From Symbiodinium natans (taxonomy: Eukaryota > Sar > Dinophyceae > Suessiales > Symbiodiniaceae), in the NCBI GenBank assembly GCA_905221605.1, contig CAJNDS010000913.1, forward strand, positions 428,158 to 492,157: DNA of 64,000 nt, in the 5' to 3' direction. Below the pieces are notes generated by a model that ran no database searches, had not been told where the DNA came from, and saw nothing but the letters and a program-made list of their open reading frames with translations. The position numbers were made by a program, and so were the translations under genes. Of the stretch, positions 45,592-55,200 are shown piece after piece. Each line of letters opens with the position of its first letter. Within the stretch, counting starts at the first letter, position 1.

Positions 45592-45695
45592 CCGTGGGAA
45601 CGGCATCTCCACGTCGACCACCCCGCGGATGGGCGTGGTACTACAGCCCATGCTTATGGGTGCGGACCTCGGGTCGGCGGCTCAGCGGCTTCCAG
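45592..45695 (-). CDS. Exon of cysteine-rich gene with possible GA donor
   Basis: The minus strand reads ADPRSAPISMGCSTTPIRGV then VDVEMPFPR and ends GCGCAG/GATTTAGGG. The first heptamer of the following array is GATTTAGGG rather than GTTTAGGG, so the donor would be GA, a class reported from dinoflagellates. Confidence 0.5.
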
Positions 45696-45699
45696 GTTT

Positions 45700-45990
45700 A
45701 GGGTTTAGGGTTTAGGGTTTAGGGTTTAGGGTTTAGGGTTTAGGGTTTAGGGTTTGGGGTTTAGGGTTTAGGGTTTAGGGTTTAGGGTTTATAGGTTTAG
45801 GGTTTAGGGTTTATAGGGTTTATAGGGTTTATAGGGTTTATAGGGTTTATAGGGTTTATAGGGTTTATAGGGTTTATAGGGTTTATAGGTTTTATAGGGT
45901 TTATAGGGTTTATAGGGTTTATAGGGTTTATAGGGTTTATAGGGTTTATAGGGTTTATAGGGTTTATAGGGTTTATAGGGTTTATAGGGT
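45700..45990 (+). repeat. TTTAGGG array passing into TTTATAGGG nonamers
   Basis: About 14 heptamers followed by about 20 TTTATAGGG nonamers, then two normal units. Confidence 0.96.
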
Positions 45991-46505
45991 TTAGGGTTGA
46001 GGGTTTAGGGTGTTGCTCCGCTGTTTTTTGAGGTGTTTGGGGGCTGTAGGAGAGACTTTAGGGGGGGTTGGGGGATTTTAAGGTCTCAGGGTTTTAGGCC
46101 TTTGTTTTGTGAGGTTTGAGGCGTTGGGGTTTGTTGGGCTTTTGGGCTTAGGCTCAAATGCCGTCCTCTGAACCGCCTCCTATCCCGGTCCCCCTCGAGA
46201 GGACCTTCAATGACACTTCCTTTTTGGACTTAAGAGAACCGAGCCCACACTCCATCATGAGGTTCTGGCACCTGTTTCTCCCCCACTCCCAAAATAGGTA
46301 CCGGACATATGCTCGCACGATGTCGATGGGGAGCCCTTACCCTAAAGCCGGAGGAGGAAGAAAACATCCCGCTGCCCTTTTTGGTAAAGGAACGGAGTTG
46401 GGATGACGAAGGGACAGAGATCAATTGCGTCAGAGAAGGGAAGGAGAGATAGCAGAGGGGAGATGCCTTCCCTGGGTTGTCACCGTAGCCACCACTGCTC
46501 TAGCC

Positions 46506-46625
46506 AAGGAACAGGCTGAACTTTGTTAAAGCCTGGTCTTCCGGGCACTGGACGGAAAAGTTGCAGTTTGGCCATTGAGTAGATGGGCACAGCTGGCTAG
46601 CAGTGCCATTGTCCTCAAAAGGAGC
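46506..46625 (-). CDS. Exon of cysteine-rich gene
   Basis: The minus strand reads APFEDNGTASQLCPSTQWPN then CNFSVQCPEDQALTKFSLFL. Three Cys and two N-glycosylation sequons. Strongly coding-like. A family-D element lies directly upstream (46639-46740). Confidence 0.6.
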
Positions 46626-46638
46626 AATCCCTTACATT

Positions 46639-46743
46639 CCCGGTTTCCGAAATTAGGGATGCCTTACTGGGGTCCCGTTTATACGGGAATCCTACTATTT
46701 GGGGTCTGTTGTAGGGGCCCCTTATTTTCGTAAACTCCCGTGC
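46639..46743 (-). mobile_element. Introner-like element, family D
   Basis: On the minus strand it starts CGGGAGTTTACGAAAATAAG and ends AATTTCGGAAACCGGGAATG, matching the ends of the intron at 48888-48997 in the same orientation. If spliced, the donor would be GC (GCACGGGAG). Confidence 0.6.
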
Positions 46744-46855
46744 TGTGAAGCTAACTGTTTAAGCTGCCTACCGCATCGTGCATGCAGCAGAAGAAACCTC
46801 CCTTAGGGACCAAAGGGTCGCCTTAAAAAGAAGACGACCCTGCGAGAAGGCGACA

Positions 46856-47003
46856 TGGGGACATCCGAGACTCGGGGTACCTTGTCCGGGGTTCTTATTC
46901 TCAGGACTCCTACACTACTTGGGGATCTAGATTGGGGCCCCCTAAACCCGAAACCCGACACCCGAAACCATTCGGTGCCCCGCATTTTCCTGTAAAAGCC
47001 CAC
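46856..47003 (-). mobile_element. Introner-like element, family D, with telomere-like insert
   Basis: The minus strand carries the family-D core (CCCCAAGTAGTGTAGGAGTC) and end (GGTACCCCGAGTCTCGG). Its start contains GGTGTCGGGTTTCGGGTTTA, i.e. TTTAGGG-like units within the element. Confidence 0.5.
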
Positions 47004-47082
47004 ATGGACTCCGCGTCCTGCAGCAAAGGCAGCAGCGCCTTGCGCAGCGTGGCGTCGCCGAAGGCCTGCTGCCTCATCCAGG
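47003..47082 (-). CDS. Exon of cysteine-rich gene region
   Basis: The minus strand reads WMRQQAFGDATLRKALLPLL then QDAESMW, helical. TTAGGGC array on its right (47090-47160). Confidence 0.45.
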
Positions 47083-47392
47083 GGGTTTAGGGGGGTTAGG
47101 GCTTAGGGCTTAGGGCTTCGGGCTTAGGGCTTAGGGCTTAGGGCTTAGGGTTTAGAGTTTAGGAGTCCGAAGAGCATAGGGAGGGGCTTAGGGTTTAGGA
47201 TTTAGGGTTTAGGGTGCAGGGTTCAGCAATTGGCAATCACCTGTTTGGAGGGGTGTACTGTTTGCTTCCGGCGGGGGCTGCTTCTTGAGGGGGACCCAGC
47301 TTGAAACGACCTGCGGCCATCACTCAACCCTCTCCCCTCTCGTGGCTGAAGCGCCTCGTTAACCCTAAACCCTAAACCCTAAACCCTAAACC

Positions 47393-47530
47393 CTCAAGTG
47401 CCTCGTCATGGGCTCCTGGCACTCCGCGAGGCGGAGCGGCGCCTCGTCGCCAGGGCTCTTCCCGCGGCCGGCCTCCAAGCAGCGGCTCCTGGGCTCGGAC
47501 TTCACGGTCCGAAGCTGCCAGCTGCTGTAC
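47393..47530 (-). CDS. Exon, ricin-B-like lectin segment
   Basis: The minus strand reads SSWQLRTVKSEPRSRCLEAG then RGKSPGDEAPLRLAECQEPM. The pattern W-L-K--RCL-A----G--L-L--C is that of one subdomain of a beta-trefoil carbohydrate-binding (ricin B) fold. The exon ends at CTTGAGG/GTTTAGGG. The lectin reading rests on motif spacing only. Confidence 0.5.
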
Positions 47531-47549
47531 CTCTACTCCCCTTAGAACC

Positions 47550-48887
47550 TTAACAATAATAGTTGTTGGTATCCTCTTGGGTTTTTACATAAACAAAAAT
47601 AGAAAATAATTCCCAAGGGGGATATGGGTACTCCGTGCCGTTGCGGGTTCGGGTCGTGTAGTTGCTGTTCTGTACCACCGGGGAGGGGGCATAGCAGCTG
47701 GCCTTTCTGTACAGCTGCAGCAGCCCGGCCGCGGCGTCCCCCACATCCCCCCCACCGCGGCTCAGAGCGCGGCTGCCTTGGCCCGGGACCTCGGCATCCG
47801 GACAGGGGATCGCGTAGTCCGACAGCACGATCCCTGGGGGGCAAACAACCGAGAGATCCTCCAGTTGCCAAAAGCCGCCTCGTTTGAACAGACAGGCGGA
47901 AACGAAGCCCGATGCGGAGACCTGGCACAAGAAAGGCTCGTCTGGGGGCGCTTTGCAACCTGGCGCCTCCCCTGGTCCCGGGGTAGAAGCAACCCTCTGA
48001 AGATCTGGGCAGGTGGTATCAGAGACACCAGAGACGTCGTAGCGCAGGCACAGGCGCTTGGCGGGTACCAAGGTGCCATGATCATCATCGATCGCTTGCG
48101 GGTGTTGGTTGTCGACCAAAAGCTGTATCCCCATGCTCGGTGTAAAGTAGAGTTCCTGGTGGTTCTGCAGGAAGTAGGTGGCGTAGCCCTTGCGCACTAA
48201 CTGCACACAGGGGCTGCATGCAAAGGCAGTGCGTGCTGGGCTTCCAGACAGGTCCAGCCATTTCCCAGCAGCGCAGGTCACAGTGAGGTTCTTTGGTGGC
48301 TGACCGGGCTTGGTGGCGGGAGTAGCTGGAGCGTAGCGCTCTGCCCAGCAGGAAACTCCCAGCTGCTGCCCCGACATGAAAGTTGAGGGCAAGGGCCGTT
48401 TATCTTGCCAGCCCATGTCATCCAAGATCGCATAATCGCACTGGTAGCAGGACCCCACAGATTGCATGCCGAGCATCAGATGCCAGTCGCACTGCTGCGC
48501 CAAGGCTTCGTAGAGGCAGCTGCCCCCAAACCGCCCCGTGCCGGCACCGAGAAAGTCGCGGCGCTGCTGAACCACCCAACATTCGCCAGGGTCTGCGCGC
48601 TGGCAGTACCGGGCATTCGAGCCGGGCAAGGCCACCAGTGTTCCACGGGCGCTTTCAGGTTGCACCAGGATCTCGCAGTCGCGGTACAAGCGGCATTGCT
48701 TGCCGTTTTCCAGGGTCCCTGCCCACATGAACCTGCAGCTCGGATCAAGGCTGCAGGACATCTCACACCAGTCCTGGTCGGAGACGCCATACTGGATGCT
48801 GAGGAGCATCTTCTGCTCACACATGGCGGAGCCCTGCAGAATCTCTATCCGCAGAGGCGCAAAGACGTTGCCGCTGCCGGGAGGCAC
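47550..48887 (-). CDS. Large exon of cysteine-rich extracellular protein
   Basis: Open for 445 codons, by far the longest non-transposon frame. It follows the acceptor CCCCCAG, so the GTG at its start is not a start codon but an internal Val. The protein has about 28 Cys in spaced clusters: an apple/PAN-like segment near residues 20-70 (CRFMWAG, then GKQCRLYRDC) and a segment GECWVVQQRRDFLGAGTGRF then CLYEALAQQCDWHL and GSCYQCDY around 100-155. Sequons NLT and NGT are present. The AT-rich tail from about 47610 to the TAA at 47550 may already be intron (PYPP is followed by GGAATTATTTTC), so the true exon may end near 47613. Function unknown; probably secreted or on the cell surface. Confidence 0.65.
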   Translation of the reverse strand: MPPGSGNVFAPLRIEILQGSAMCEQKMLLSIQYGVSDQDWCEMSCSLDPSCRFMWAGTLENGKQCRLYRDCEILVQPESARGTLVALPGSNARYCQRADPGECWVVQQRRDFLGAGTGRFGGSCLYEALAQQCDWHLMLGMQSVGSCYQCDYAILDDMGWQDKRPLPSTFMSGQQLGVSCWAERYAPATPATKPGQPPKNLTVTCAAGKWLDLSGSPARTAFACSPCVQLVRKGYATYFLQNHQELYFTPSMGIQLLVDNQHPQAIDDDHGTLVPAKRLCLRYDVSGVSDTTCPDLQRVASTPGPGEAPGCKAPPDEPFLCQVSASGFVSACLFKRGGFWQLEDLSVVCPPGIVLSDYAIPCPDAEVPGQGSRALSRGGGDVGDAAAGLLQLYRKASCYAPSPVVQNSNYTTRTRNGTEYPYPPWELFSIFVYVKTQEDTNNYYC

Positions 48888-48997
48888 CTGGGGGTTTCCG
48901 AAACTAGGGTTACCTTCTTAGGGGTCCTTGTTATCCGGGGCTCCTACGATTTGGGGGTCTAGATTTGGGGGTCCCCTATTTTCGTAAACTCCCGGAC
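48888..48997 (-). mobile_element. Introner: 110-bp inverted-repeat element that is exactly an intron
   Basis: On the minus strand the element starts GTCCGGGAGTTTACGAAAAT and ends TAGTTTCGGAAACCCCCAG. Read in reverse the end is CTGGGGGTTTCCGAAACTAG, so the ends form a terminal inverted repeat. It begins with GT after CAG and ends with AG before GTG, joining AFKQ to VPPGSGNV in frame, phase 0. Both junctions read CAG/GT. Other family members lie at 9555, 9997, 46639 and 46856. Confidence 0.7.
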
Positions 48998-49141
48998 CTG
49001 CTTGAAAGCCTGGGCTGTGACGGGTGCCTTTGGACCCCAGACTTCCGGAAAGCACTCGCAGGGGTGCAAGCTGAAGTCATAGGGCGTGGAGGTCGTCGGG
49101 TCGTCGAGGAGCAAGGCCTCCTGGTAGCCGGTCACCGGCAC
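48998..49141 (-). CDS. Exon of cysteine-rich gene
   Basis: The minus strand reads VPVTGYQEALLLDDPTTSTP then YDFSLHPCECFPEVWGPKAP and VTAQAFKQ, ending in phase 0 at CAG/GT. Preceded by a purine-rich GAACTGGAG acceptor. Confidence 0.6.
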
Positions 49142-49279
49142 CTCCAGTTCCCCCCCCCCCCTCCCGAAAAAGGCATCTAGAAGCCTCCGTAGGCTGAGTA
49201 CCCCAGAAGGGAGAGCTTAGGCCGAGAGGGCTTCCCAAGTACAAGTGGTGCGACCCCCAAAAAAACCCGAGAAATCGCT

Positions 49280-49434
49280 GAAGAATGGGAATTCCCAAGG
49301 CACGGGGTGCTCATCGACCGTCAGGTTCAAGGCGCCGCTGCTGCAGCTAGGGCTCTGGAGAGAGAGTCTCAGGCCTTTGCCAATGTTCTCCTGCTTGGGG
49401 GGGAATTGCGATTGGGGCTCCCCCCGGGTCTTGT
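49280..49434 (-). CDS. Exon of cysteine-rich gene
   Basis: After CTTTGCAG the minus strand reads KTRGEPQSQFPPKQENIGKG then LRLSLQSPSCSSGALNLTVD and EHPVPWEFPFF, with one NLT sequon. The 3' limit is approximate. Confidence 0.55.
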
Positions 49435-49448
49435 CTGCAAAGATCATC

Positions 49449-49560
49449 TAGGGTTTAGGGTTGGGGTTTAGGGTTTAGGGTCTAGGGTTTAGGGTTTAGG
49501 GTTTAGGGTTTAGGGTTTAGGGTTTAGGGTTTAGGGTCGAGGGTCGAGGGTCGAGGGTTT
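49449..49560 (+). repeat. TTTAGGG array passing into TCGAGGG units
   Basis: A dozen heptamers ending with three TCGAGGG variants. It lies between the exons at 49280 and 49562. Confidence 0.93.
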
Positions 49561-49561
49561 G

Positions 49562-49699
49562 GAAAACCCCTCCTTGCTGTCGCTGATCTCAACGTCCCTT
49601 GCCCCCTCGTCAAAGACCTGCTTCACCAGCGATCCAGATGATCCCGATGGACCCGACAGGCATGCCACCTGATGCAGGGCTAGGGAGCTCTTCGTGACC
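49562..49699 (-). CDS. Exon of cysteine-rich gene
   Basis: The minus strand reads VTKSSLALHQVACLSGPSGS then SGSLVKQVFDEGARDVEISD and SKEGFS. Confidence 0.5.
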
Positions 49700-49858
49700 T
49701 CTTGCTAAACCCAAACTCGAAATCCTAAATTACAAGCTCTTGATCAGCTGCGATGCCTCGTGTTAGGGCTCGGGGGTAGGGTATTTCATGATGTCTTGCG
49801 GGATCCGTGAGTGAAGTGTTCGTACATGGAACAAGCGGTCAGTGATTTAGGGCACCCC

Positions 49859-50050
49859 TAAACCCTAAACCCTAAACCCTAAACCCTAAACCCTAAACCC
49901 TAAACCCTAAACCCTAACCCTAAACCCTAAACCCTAAACCCTAAACCCTAAACCCTAAACCCTAAACCCTAAACCCTAAACCCTAAACCCTAAACCCTAA
50001 ACCCTAAACCCTAAACCCTAAACCCTGACCCTAAACCCTAAACCCTAAGC
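49859..50050 (-). repeat. CCCTAAA array (~190 bp)
   Basis: About 27 heptamers with two shortened units. Directly adjoins the exon at 50051-50150. Confidence 0.96.
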
Positions 50051-50150
50051 CCAATTGCCTGGCGACCGTGGAGCTCAACCACGTTGCGGCTCACATTCTG
50101 AAAGTCCCACGTCTCATTGGGTCGGGTAAGAACCAAAGCACCTCCACGTT
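50051..50150 (-). CDS. Exon of cysteine-rich gene
   Basis: The minus strand reads RGGALVLTRPNETWDFQNVS then RNVVELHGRQAIG, with NET and NVS sequons. Between CCCTAAA (left) and TTTAGGG (right). Confidence 0.55.
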
Positions 50151-50300
50151 TAGGGTTTAGGGTTTAGGGCTTAGGGTTTGGGGTTTAGGGTTTGGGGTTT
50201 AGGGTTTAGGGCTTAGGCTTTAGGTTTTAGGCTTTAGGGTTTAGGGTTTAGGGTTTAAGCTTTTGGTCTAGGGTTTAGGGTTTTGGGTTTAGTCAATCTT
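50148..50300 (+). repeat. TTTAGGG-type degenerate array
   Basis: Heptamers with GCTTAGGG, TTTGGGG and AGGCTTTAGG variants. Confidence 0.88.
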
Positions 50301-50700
50301 CGTGACTTACATCGAAGTCCATGATCTTTAAGGGCGACATCAAATGACTTGTTATTTTCAGTTGTGCATGATACACTAGACATTCCGCAGCACGCATTAT
50401 CATTGTACATTCTACATTGTCATATACGAAACCATACATCATAAAGAATATACGAAATACAGGATGCGACATACTACATACTAACGTCTATTCCCCTGCC
50501 CAAAGACCTAACCCTTAAACCTAAACCCCAAAGCCCTAAAACCCTAAAACCCGCCAACCCTAAAACCCTAAACGCCAAAACCCAAAAACCCTAAAACCCC
50601 AACACCAAAAAAAAAAAAAAAATAATTTAAAAAAAAAAAAAAACACACACACACACACACATACACACACAAACCCCCCCCCCCCCCCCCCAAAAAAAAA
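50300..50700. other. No gene; simple sequence at right end
   Basis: Unique AT-richer sequence followed by AAACCC-type tracts and a compound poly-A / CA / poly-C / poly-A run at 50608-50713. Confidence 0.5.
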
Positions 50701-50883
50701 AAAAAAAAAAAAACGAACGCGCTATGCTTTTGCACGCGGCACCGGGGCTGCAGGTCGTGTCAGCTGGCCTCGGAGGGCTCTTAAAACCTTCTCAAAAATA
50801 CGGTTAGGGTTTAGGTTATAGGGTGTAGGGTGCAGGGTTTAGGGTTTAGGGTTTAGGGACCCCAACAGGCAAAAAAAAAATGT

Positions 50884-50970
50884 CCCAAGGGCCTACCGAG
50901 TGGCTGTAGGTAGAAGGATCCCTCCGCTGTGAGGCCCTCCTCGCAGGTTTCGGACTCCAGGCTTTGTTGT
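50884..50970 (-). CDS. Exon of cysteine-rich gene
   Basis: The minus strand reads QQSLESETCEEGLTAEGSFY then LQPLGRPL. A TTTAGGG tract lies on the right (50978 on). Confidence 0.5.
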
Positions 50971-51369
50971 CGGATTTAGGGTTTAGGGTTTAGGGTTAGG
51001 GTTTAGGGTTTAGGGTTTGGAGCTTGCGCGTTTTCGGGCTTAGGGGCTAGTTGTGTCGTCATTTTTCTCGGACTTCTTAGTTAGGCGCTAGCAGCATTTC
51101 CTGATTTTTCTGGGCGATGTCGGGTTGCAGTATACTTCAAGCTCCTGCATATTTGTTTGGGGCTCTTCAAACTGGTAGCTGGTGTCCTTTTTCAGGTTCA
51201 GGGTGGTTGTTGGGGATCGAACGAGCTCCTGCACAGAGGCCCTTAACGGGTTGTGTACATACTTACATAACACATTTCCATGTATATATATATATATGTA
51301 ACCCTACACCCCAAGCCCTAAACCCTAAACCCTAAACCCGAAACCCTAAACCCCAAACCCTAACCCCCT

Positions 51370-51488
51370 ATGGACGGAAGGCGCACCCAACCGGTCCTTG
51401 TGGTATGTCCAGCCCAAGGCCCGGTCACTTGTCTCATTGAGTCCCCACCCCAGGGGACAGTAGGAGCCGTCGTAGAGCCTCAGGCTTG
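51370..51488 (-). CDS. Exon of cysteine-rich gene, last before the retrotransposon
   Basis: The minus strand reads SLRLYDGSYCPLGWGLNETS then DRALGWTYHKDRLGAPSVH, with an NET sequon. Between CCCTAAA (51310-51365) and TTTAGGG (51498-51618). The next upstream exon is at 61334, on the far side of the retrotransposon. Confidence 0.6.
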
Positions 51489-51497
51489 AAGGGGTTT

Positions 51498-51618
51498 GGG
51501 GTTTAGGGTTTAGGGTTTAGGGTTTAGGGTTTAGGGTTTAGGGTTTAGGGTTTAGGGTTTAGGGTTTAGGGTTTAGGGTTTAGGGTTTAGGGCCTTTAGG
51601 GTTTAGGGTTTAGGGGCC
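51498..51618 (+). repeat. TTTAGGG array (~120 bp)
   Basis: Seventeen heptamers. Confidence 0.96.
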
Positions 51619-51760
51619 TCAGACAGCAATTGATCCTTACCGGTCCCCTGAAAGGATTCGTAAACCATGAAATCTTCCTGCGAACCTACGGTGCTCCCAA
51701 AAGGGAAGTTGCTCCGGGTACCCATGACACAATGGCGAGCCGCAGCTCGCAACGCACGCA

Positions 51761-51823
51761 TACTTGGAGGTTCATGGTACTTATTCACCAACTATAGCTG
51801 TATTTCTACCTGTACTTAGAACC
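51761..51823. mobile_element. Family-A MITE, left half (split by retrotransposon)
   Basis: TACTTGGAGGTTCATGGTAC and following bases pair, in reverse complement, with the segment ending at 61116. The element was therefore about 150 bp before the 9.2-kb insertion. The bases GAACC at 51819-51823 are the target-site copy. Confidence 0.75.
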
Positions 51824-51945
51824 TGAACGGAGATTAAGTTTGGGCTAATCTACCAGCACACCTTTTTCCAGGCTTGAGCCAACAACGATATCGTAAGAAG
51901 TGAAACATACATCCTGTAACCTATGAAAACTCTCACATCGAATCA
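51824..51945 (-). repeat. 3' LTR (122 bp)
   Basis: Starts TGAACGG and ends AATCA on the plus strand, with the TG...CA termini usual for LTRs. Identical by eye to 60908-61029. 122 bp is short for a copia LTR. No confident TATA box seen. Confidence 0.93.
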
Positions 51946-51953
51946 CCCCTCCT
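51946..51953 (-). other. Polypurine tract
   Basis: AGGAGGGG on the minus strand lies immediately before the 3' LTR, the expected primer site for plus-strand DNA synthesis. Confidence 0.8.
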
Positions 51954-52028
51954 AGGCCAGGTGATGGGTTTTCCATCCAGTGGCCTCTAACCTTCAAAGT
52001 CCTCTACTCCTGTTGTTGGCCTTTGCTT

Positions 52029-52210
52029 TCACACCAGTTGCTTTCCTCCTTCAGCTCTTTTCTCGTAGTGCTTCAGACCCATGGTCTTCAAGTGCTTTTC
52101 AACGGCAATCTCGGGCAGTGGTTTCGTACACAGATCCGACAGGTTCTTTTCCGTGGCGACTCGCTCGAGCTTGAGCTCGTTGCGTGCTACTTTTTCTTGA
52201 ACCCAAAGTA
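52029..52210 (-). pseudogene. Displaced C-terminus of Pol RNase H
   Basis: In the next frame the minus strand reads KILWVQEKVARNELKLERVA then TEKNLSDLCTKPLPEIAVEK, the standard C-terminal block of copia RNase H (WVQEKV, DLCTKPL), and stops at 52029. The main pol frame leaves this register at 52207-52208, where loss of one base fits. Either this copy is damaged or the assembly lacks a base. Confidence 0.85.
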
Positions 52211-55200
52211 TCTTGTTTGTACGTGTCTGGTTTGCCCCAGACCTTGCCTTGAGCACGTACCCCTTGCGGCACTGCTGTCGCTGAGGATCCGTAGGTTCAC
52301 TTGGATACCCCAATCGTGCAGTAGGGCCTGTTGGCTCAGTCCAACTGCACTGGCTTTCACTATCGCGTAGAATTCACTTTCTCCAGACGACAGACTCACG
52401 GTTGTCTGCACGTTGGAACTATGCTTGATACAGTGTGAGCCATACATGGTCACAATTCCCGTTGTGGACCTCCGCGCGATGAGACAACCAGCGTGGTCTG
52501 AATCACAGTACACGGTCAGGTCCTTTTGGAATCGTTGAGGATGGTACTCGTATACCAATCTTGGCTTTCCACTCAGGTATCTTCCAAGCCTCTTCAAGTC
52601 CGACCAGGCAGCTTCATGAGGTGCCTTCATGTGCCTGGCCAGGCTCTTTGTGGCTTCCGCGATATCTGGCCGATCCTGTGCCAAAAACGCGGCTCGCATA
52701 GTTATTGAGCGATAGCTTCGCTGCATCGCGTCGTTCATTGGTGGCATCTCTAGGGTCTTCATTACTTCTCCCTGTTTCTTCTTTTCCGCAGGTGTCCTTA
52801 CAGCCTTGGCCTTTTCCAAACCAAGCTCTCTGACTAGAGCTTCCACATGACGGGGATCTGCTTCATAGGTAACCTTGCCGGTCTCCTTGTCATAGCAGAT
52901 CAGACGGTTTAACACGACCATCTGGTCTCCATGTGTTGGTCCGATATGTCCGTCACATCGATACTCATACCGTTCGCTCAGAGCTTTGTCTAGATACGCA
53001 TGGCCTTCGTCATCTGCCAAACAAAAGAAGTCGTCACCATGCACCAGAAGTCTGACATCTTCCTTCTCGTTGTAGAAGATGCATGGCCACGCCTTTCCAG
53101 CGCGGAAATCGTGCTTTGCCATAAGTTCGCTGTAGTCTCTTTGCCAAGTACTTGATGCGTCACGGGTTCCATACATGGTCTTGAGTAGAAGTCCGCACTT
53201 TCCCGGAGATTCATCTCCTTCTGGAAGTGTCACAAAGATTCTACGAGTTGCACGACCATAGAAATGGGCACGGCTGATGTCTATCAACCGCAAGGACAGC
53301 TTGCCTCCTCTTCGCGAAACGCGTAGAGTGGTCATGAGTGAACACAGAAGCTTCACTGCCTCAAGTGGCGGCATACTGCTGAACAACGCATGTTCAGGTA
53401 ACAAGGCTGCTTGCCCTTGAGACTTGACTTCTCGAACTACAAGTCGGCTTCTGTAGTTCTCGTTCACATTGTCTCCCTTGTTTCTGTCTACCCACTTCAA
53501 CGTGATGGGTGGTCTTCCGGTTTCTTGCCAGCAAGTCGCTTCGTCCACTTTGGTATAGACGTTCTGTTTCTTCACCCATTCGAGTTCTGTCAATCGTGCC
53601 TTCGCTACCTTCTTTGGATCGAGTTCTGCACCTGTATTTGCATCGATGACCGGTTCTTTGACGTAGAGCTCATCTGCCTTAGGCAACGTCTCGTAATGAT
53701 GTTCTTCGAAGTTCGGTTCTTCATGAGGGTCAGGTCCTCCAACTGAACCAAGCTCTTTGAGTTCACCATCAAGCACTAGTTGTGCTTTGATGCCTTTGGC
53801 AATGGCTTGCACGAGTTTCGGAGGGTAACACAGTCTTGCTGCAACTTTCCCCTCCTCGAACGCAAGTTCTCTCTTCCAGACTCTTTCTTGTCCTGTTCGA
53901 GCACATGTCTTTCGCAGTGCTGCTGCTAGCGCGGCAGAGTTGGTGATCCATCTCGTTCTTTTCTTGAAAGAACTTCCTTCCAAGTTTCCACCGCTTTTGT
54001 TCACGGTCCATCTGCAAATTGGACCTTCGACCACATAGGACTCCTCACTCAGTTGTTGGTACTGAGTGTGCTCCCAAGATTTTGCACCCTTGGGGCACTC
54101 TTGGAGGTAGTACTTTTGCTGCCCTAGTTGGAACTTGTATGCTTCGACGCAGGTTCTCACCTGCTTCCTTCCAACTTCCAGCACTGACTTTTCTTTCTCT
54201 TTGCTCACCTTCTGAAGAGAATTGTAGCTTCGTTGGACTCCCGCAAATGGTCCATCGGGCGGTAGTCCCACCACGAGCGTTGGCTTCTCTTCTTCGAGCT
54301 TTCTGAACAAGGCTTCAACTTCATCTTGCTTCTGAAGTCGCCAGCCCTTGTCTTCCACACTTAGGCACAGTCCTTCATTCAAAGGAACAGATGCTTTGAC
54401 ATCCACACCTAGTGAACCAACCAGGTTGGATATCACTTCTGCTTCCTTTCTTGTGCATCGCATGCCTCGTGAGTGGAATTCATGTTCCAGGTAGCTCACA
54501 TCGTCCAACTGCTCTGGATCTTTCACCTGCTTGTACGACAGGTCCGTGTGTTCTCCACCAGATCCTGAACTTCCACCTTGAATGTTTGCTCTGACAATTT
54601 CGGGCTCATCTGTTTCTTGTTCTTCATGATAAAGATCTTCGACATGTCTTTCCGCTTCTCGCTTTCGAGACCCTCGACTTGGGTTGTCCACCTGCATTTG
54701 GCTTGGACGTTCCAATGGTGCTCCTGCAGCTTCTTCAGCTGCAACCTCTCCTTCTGCAGGTTGACCTTCCAACGCGGGTTCTTCTTGAGCCTTTCTTTTC
54801 TTCTTGTTCTTGGCGGAATAGTCTTTGTCCATTCGTTCTATCGCCCTTTGAACTCTCTGTTTTCCTTCTTCGGTTTCCATCAGGTGTCTCTGAATGCGAA
54901 ATCGACATTCCTCGTTGTGGCTTCGCTGTGGCAAATCCAACATCTGTGCTTCGCAGCCGGGGCATAGTGTGGTGTAGCCATACTTCGCCAAGTCCGACTT
55001 GAGTACATAGAGGCTTCTCGCTCTAAACTCTTTCGGATCAGGCTTTGGCTGTTCTCCCACAAGTTCCGGCATGTCCACTCGGTTCGGTGGCGCACGTTCG
55101 ACTGGATTGGTCCATTTCCATGGTAGACCTCTCAGCTGGTCGAATCCTTCCTTCGACCATCGGTCTTCTTCGGCTCGCCTATGGAGAGAATGTCCTTTGA

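Noticed and set aside
47550-48887. GTG as translation start of the 445-codon frame
   Set aside because: It is directly preceded by a CCCCCAG acceptor and joins in frame to the upstream exon, so it is an internal Val codon.
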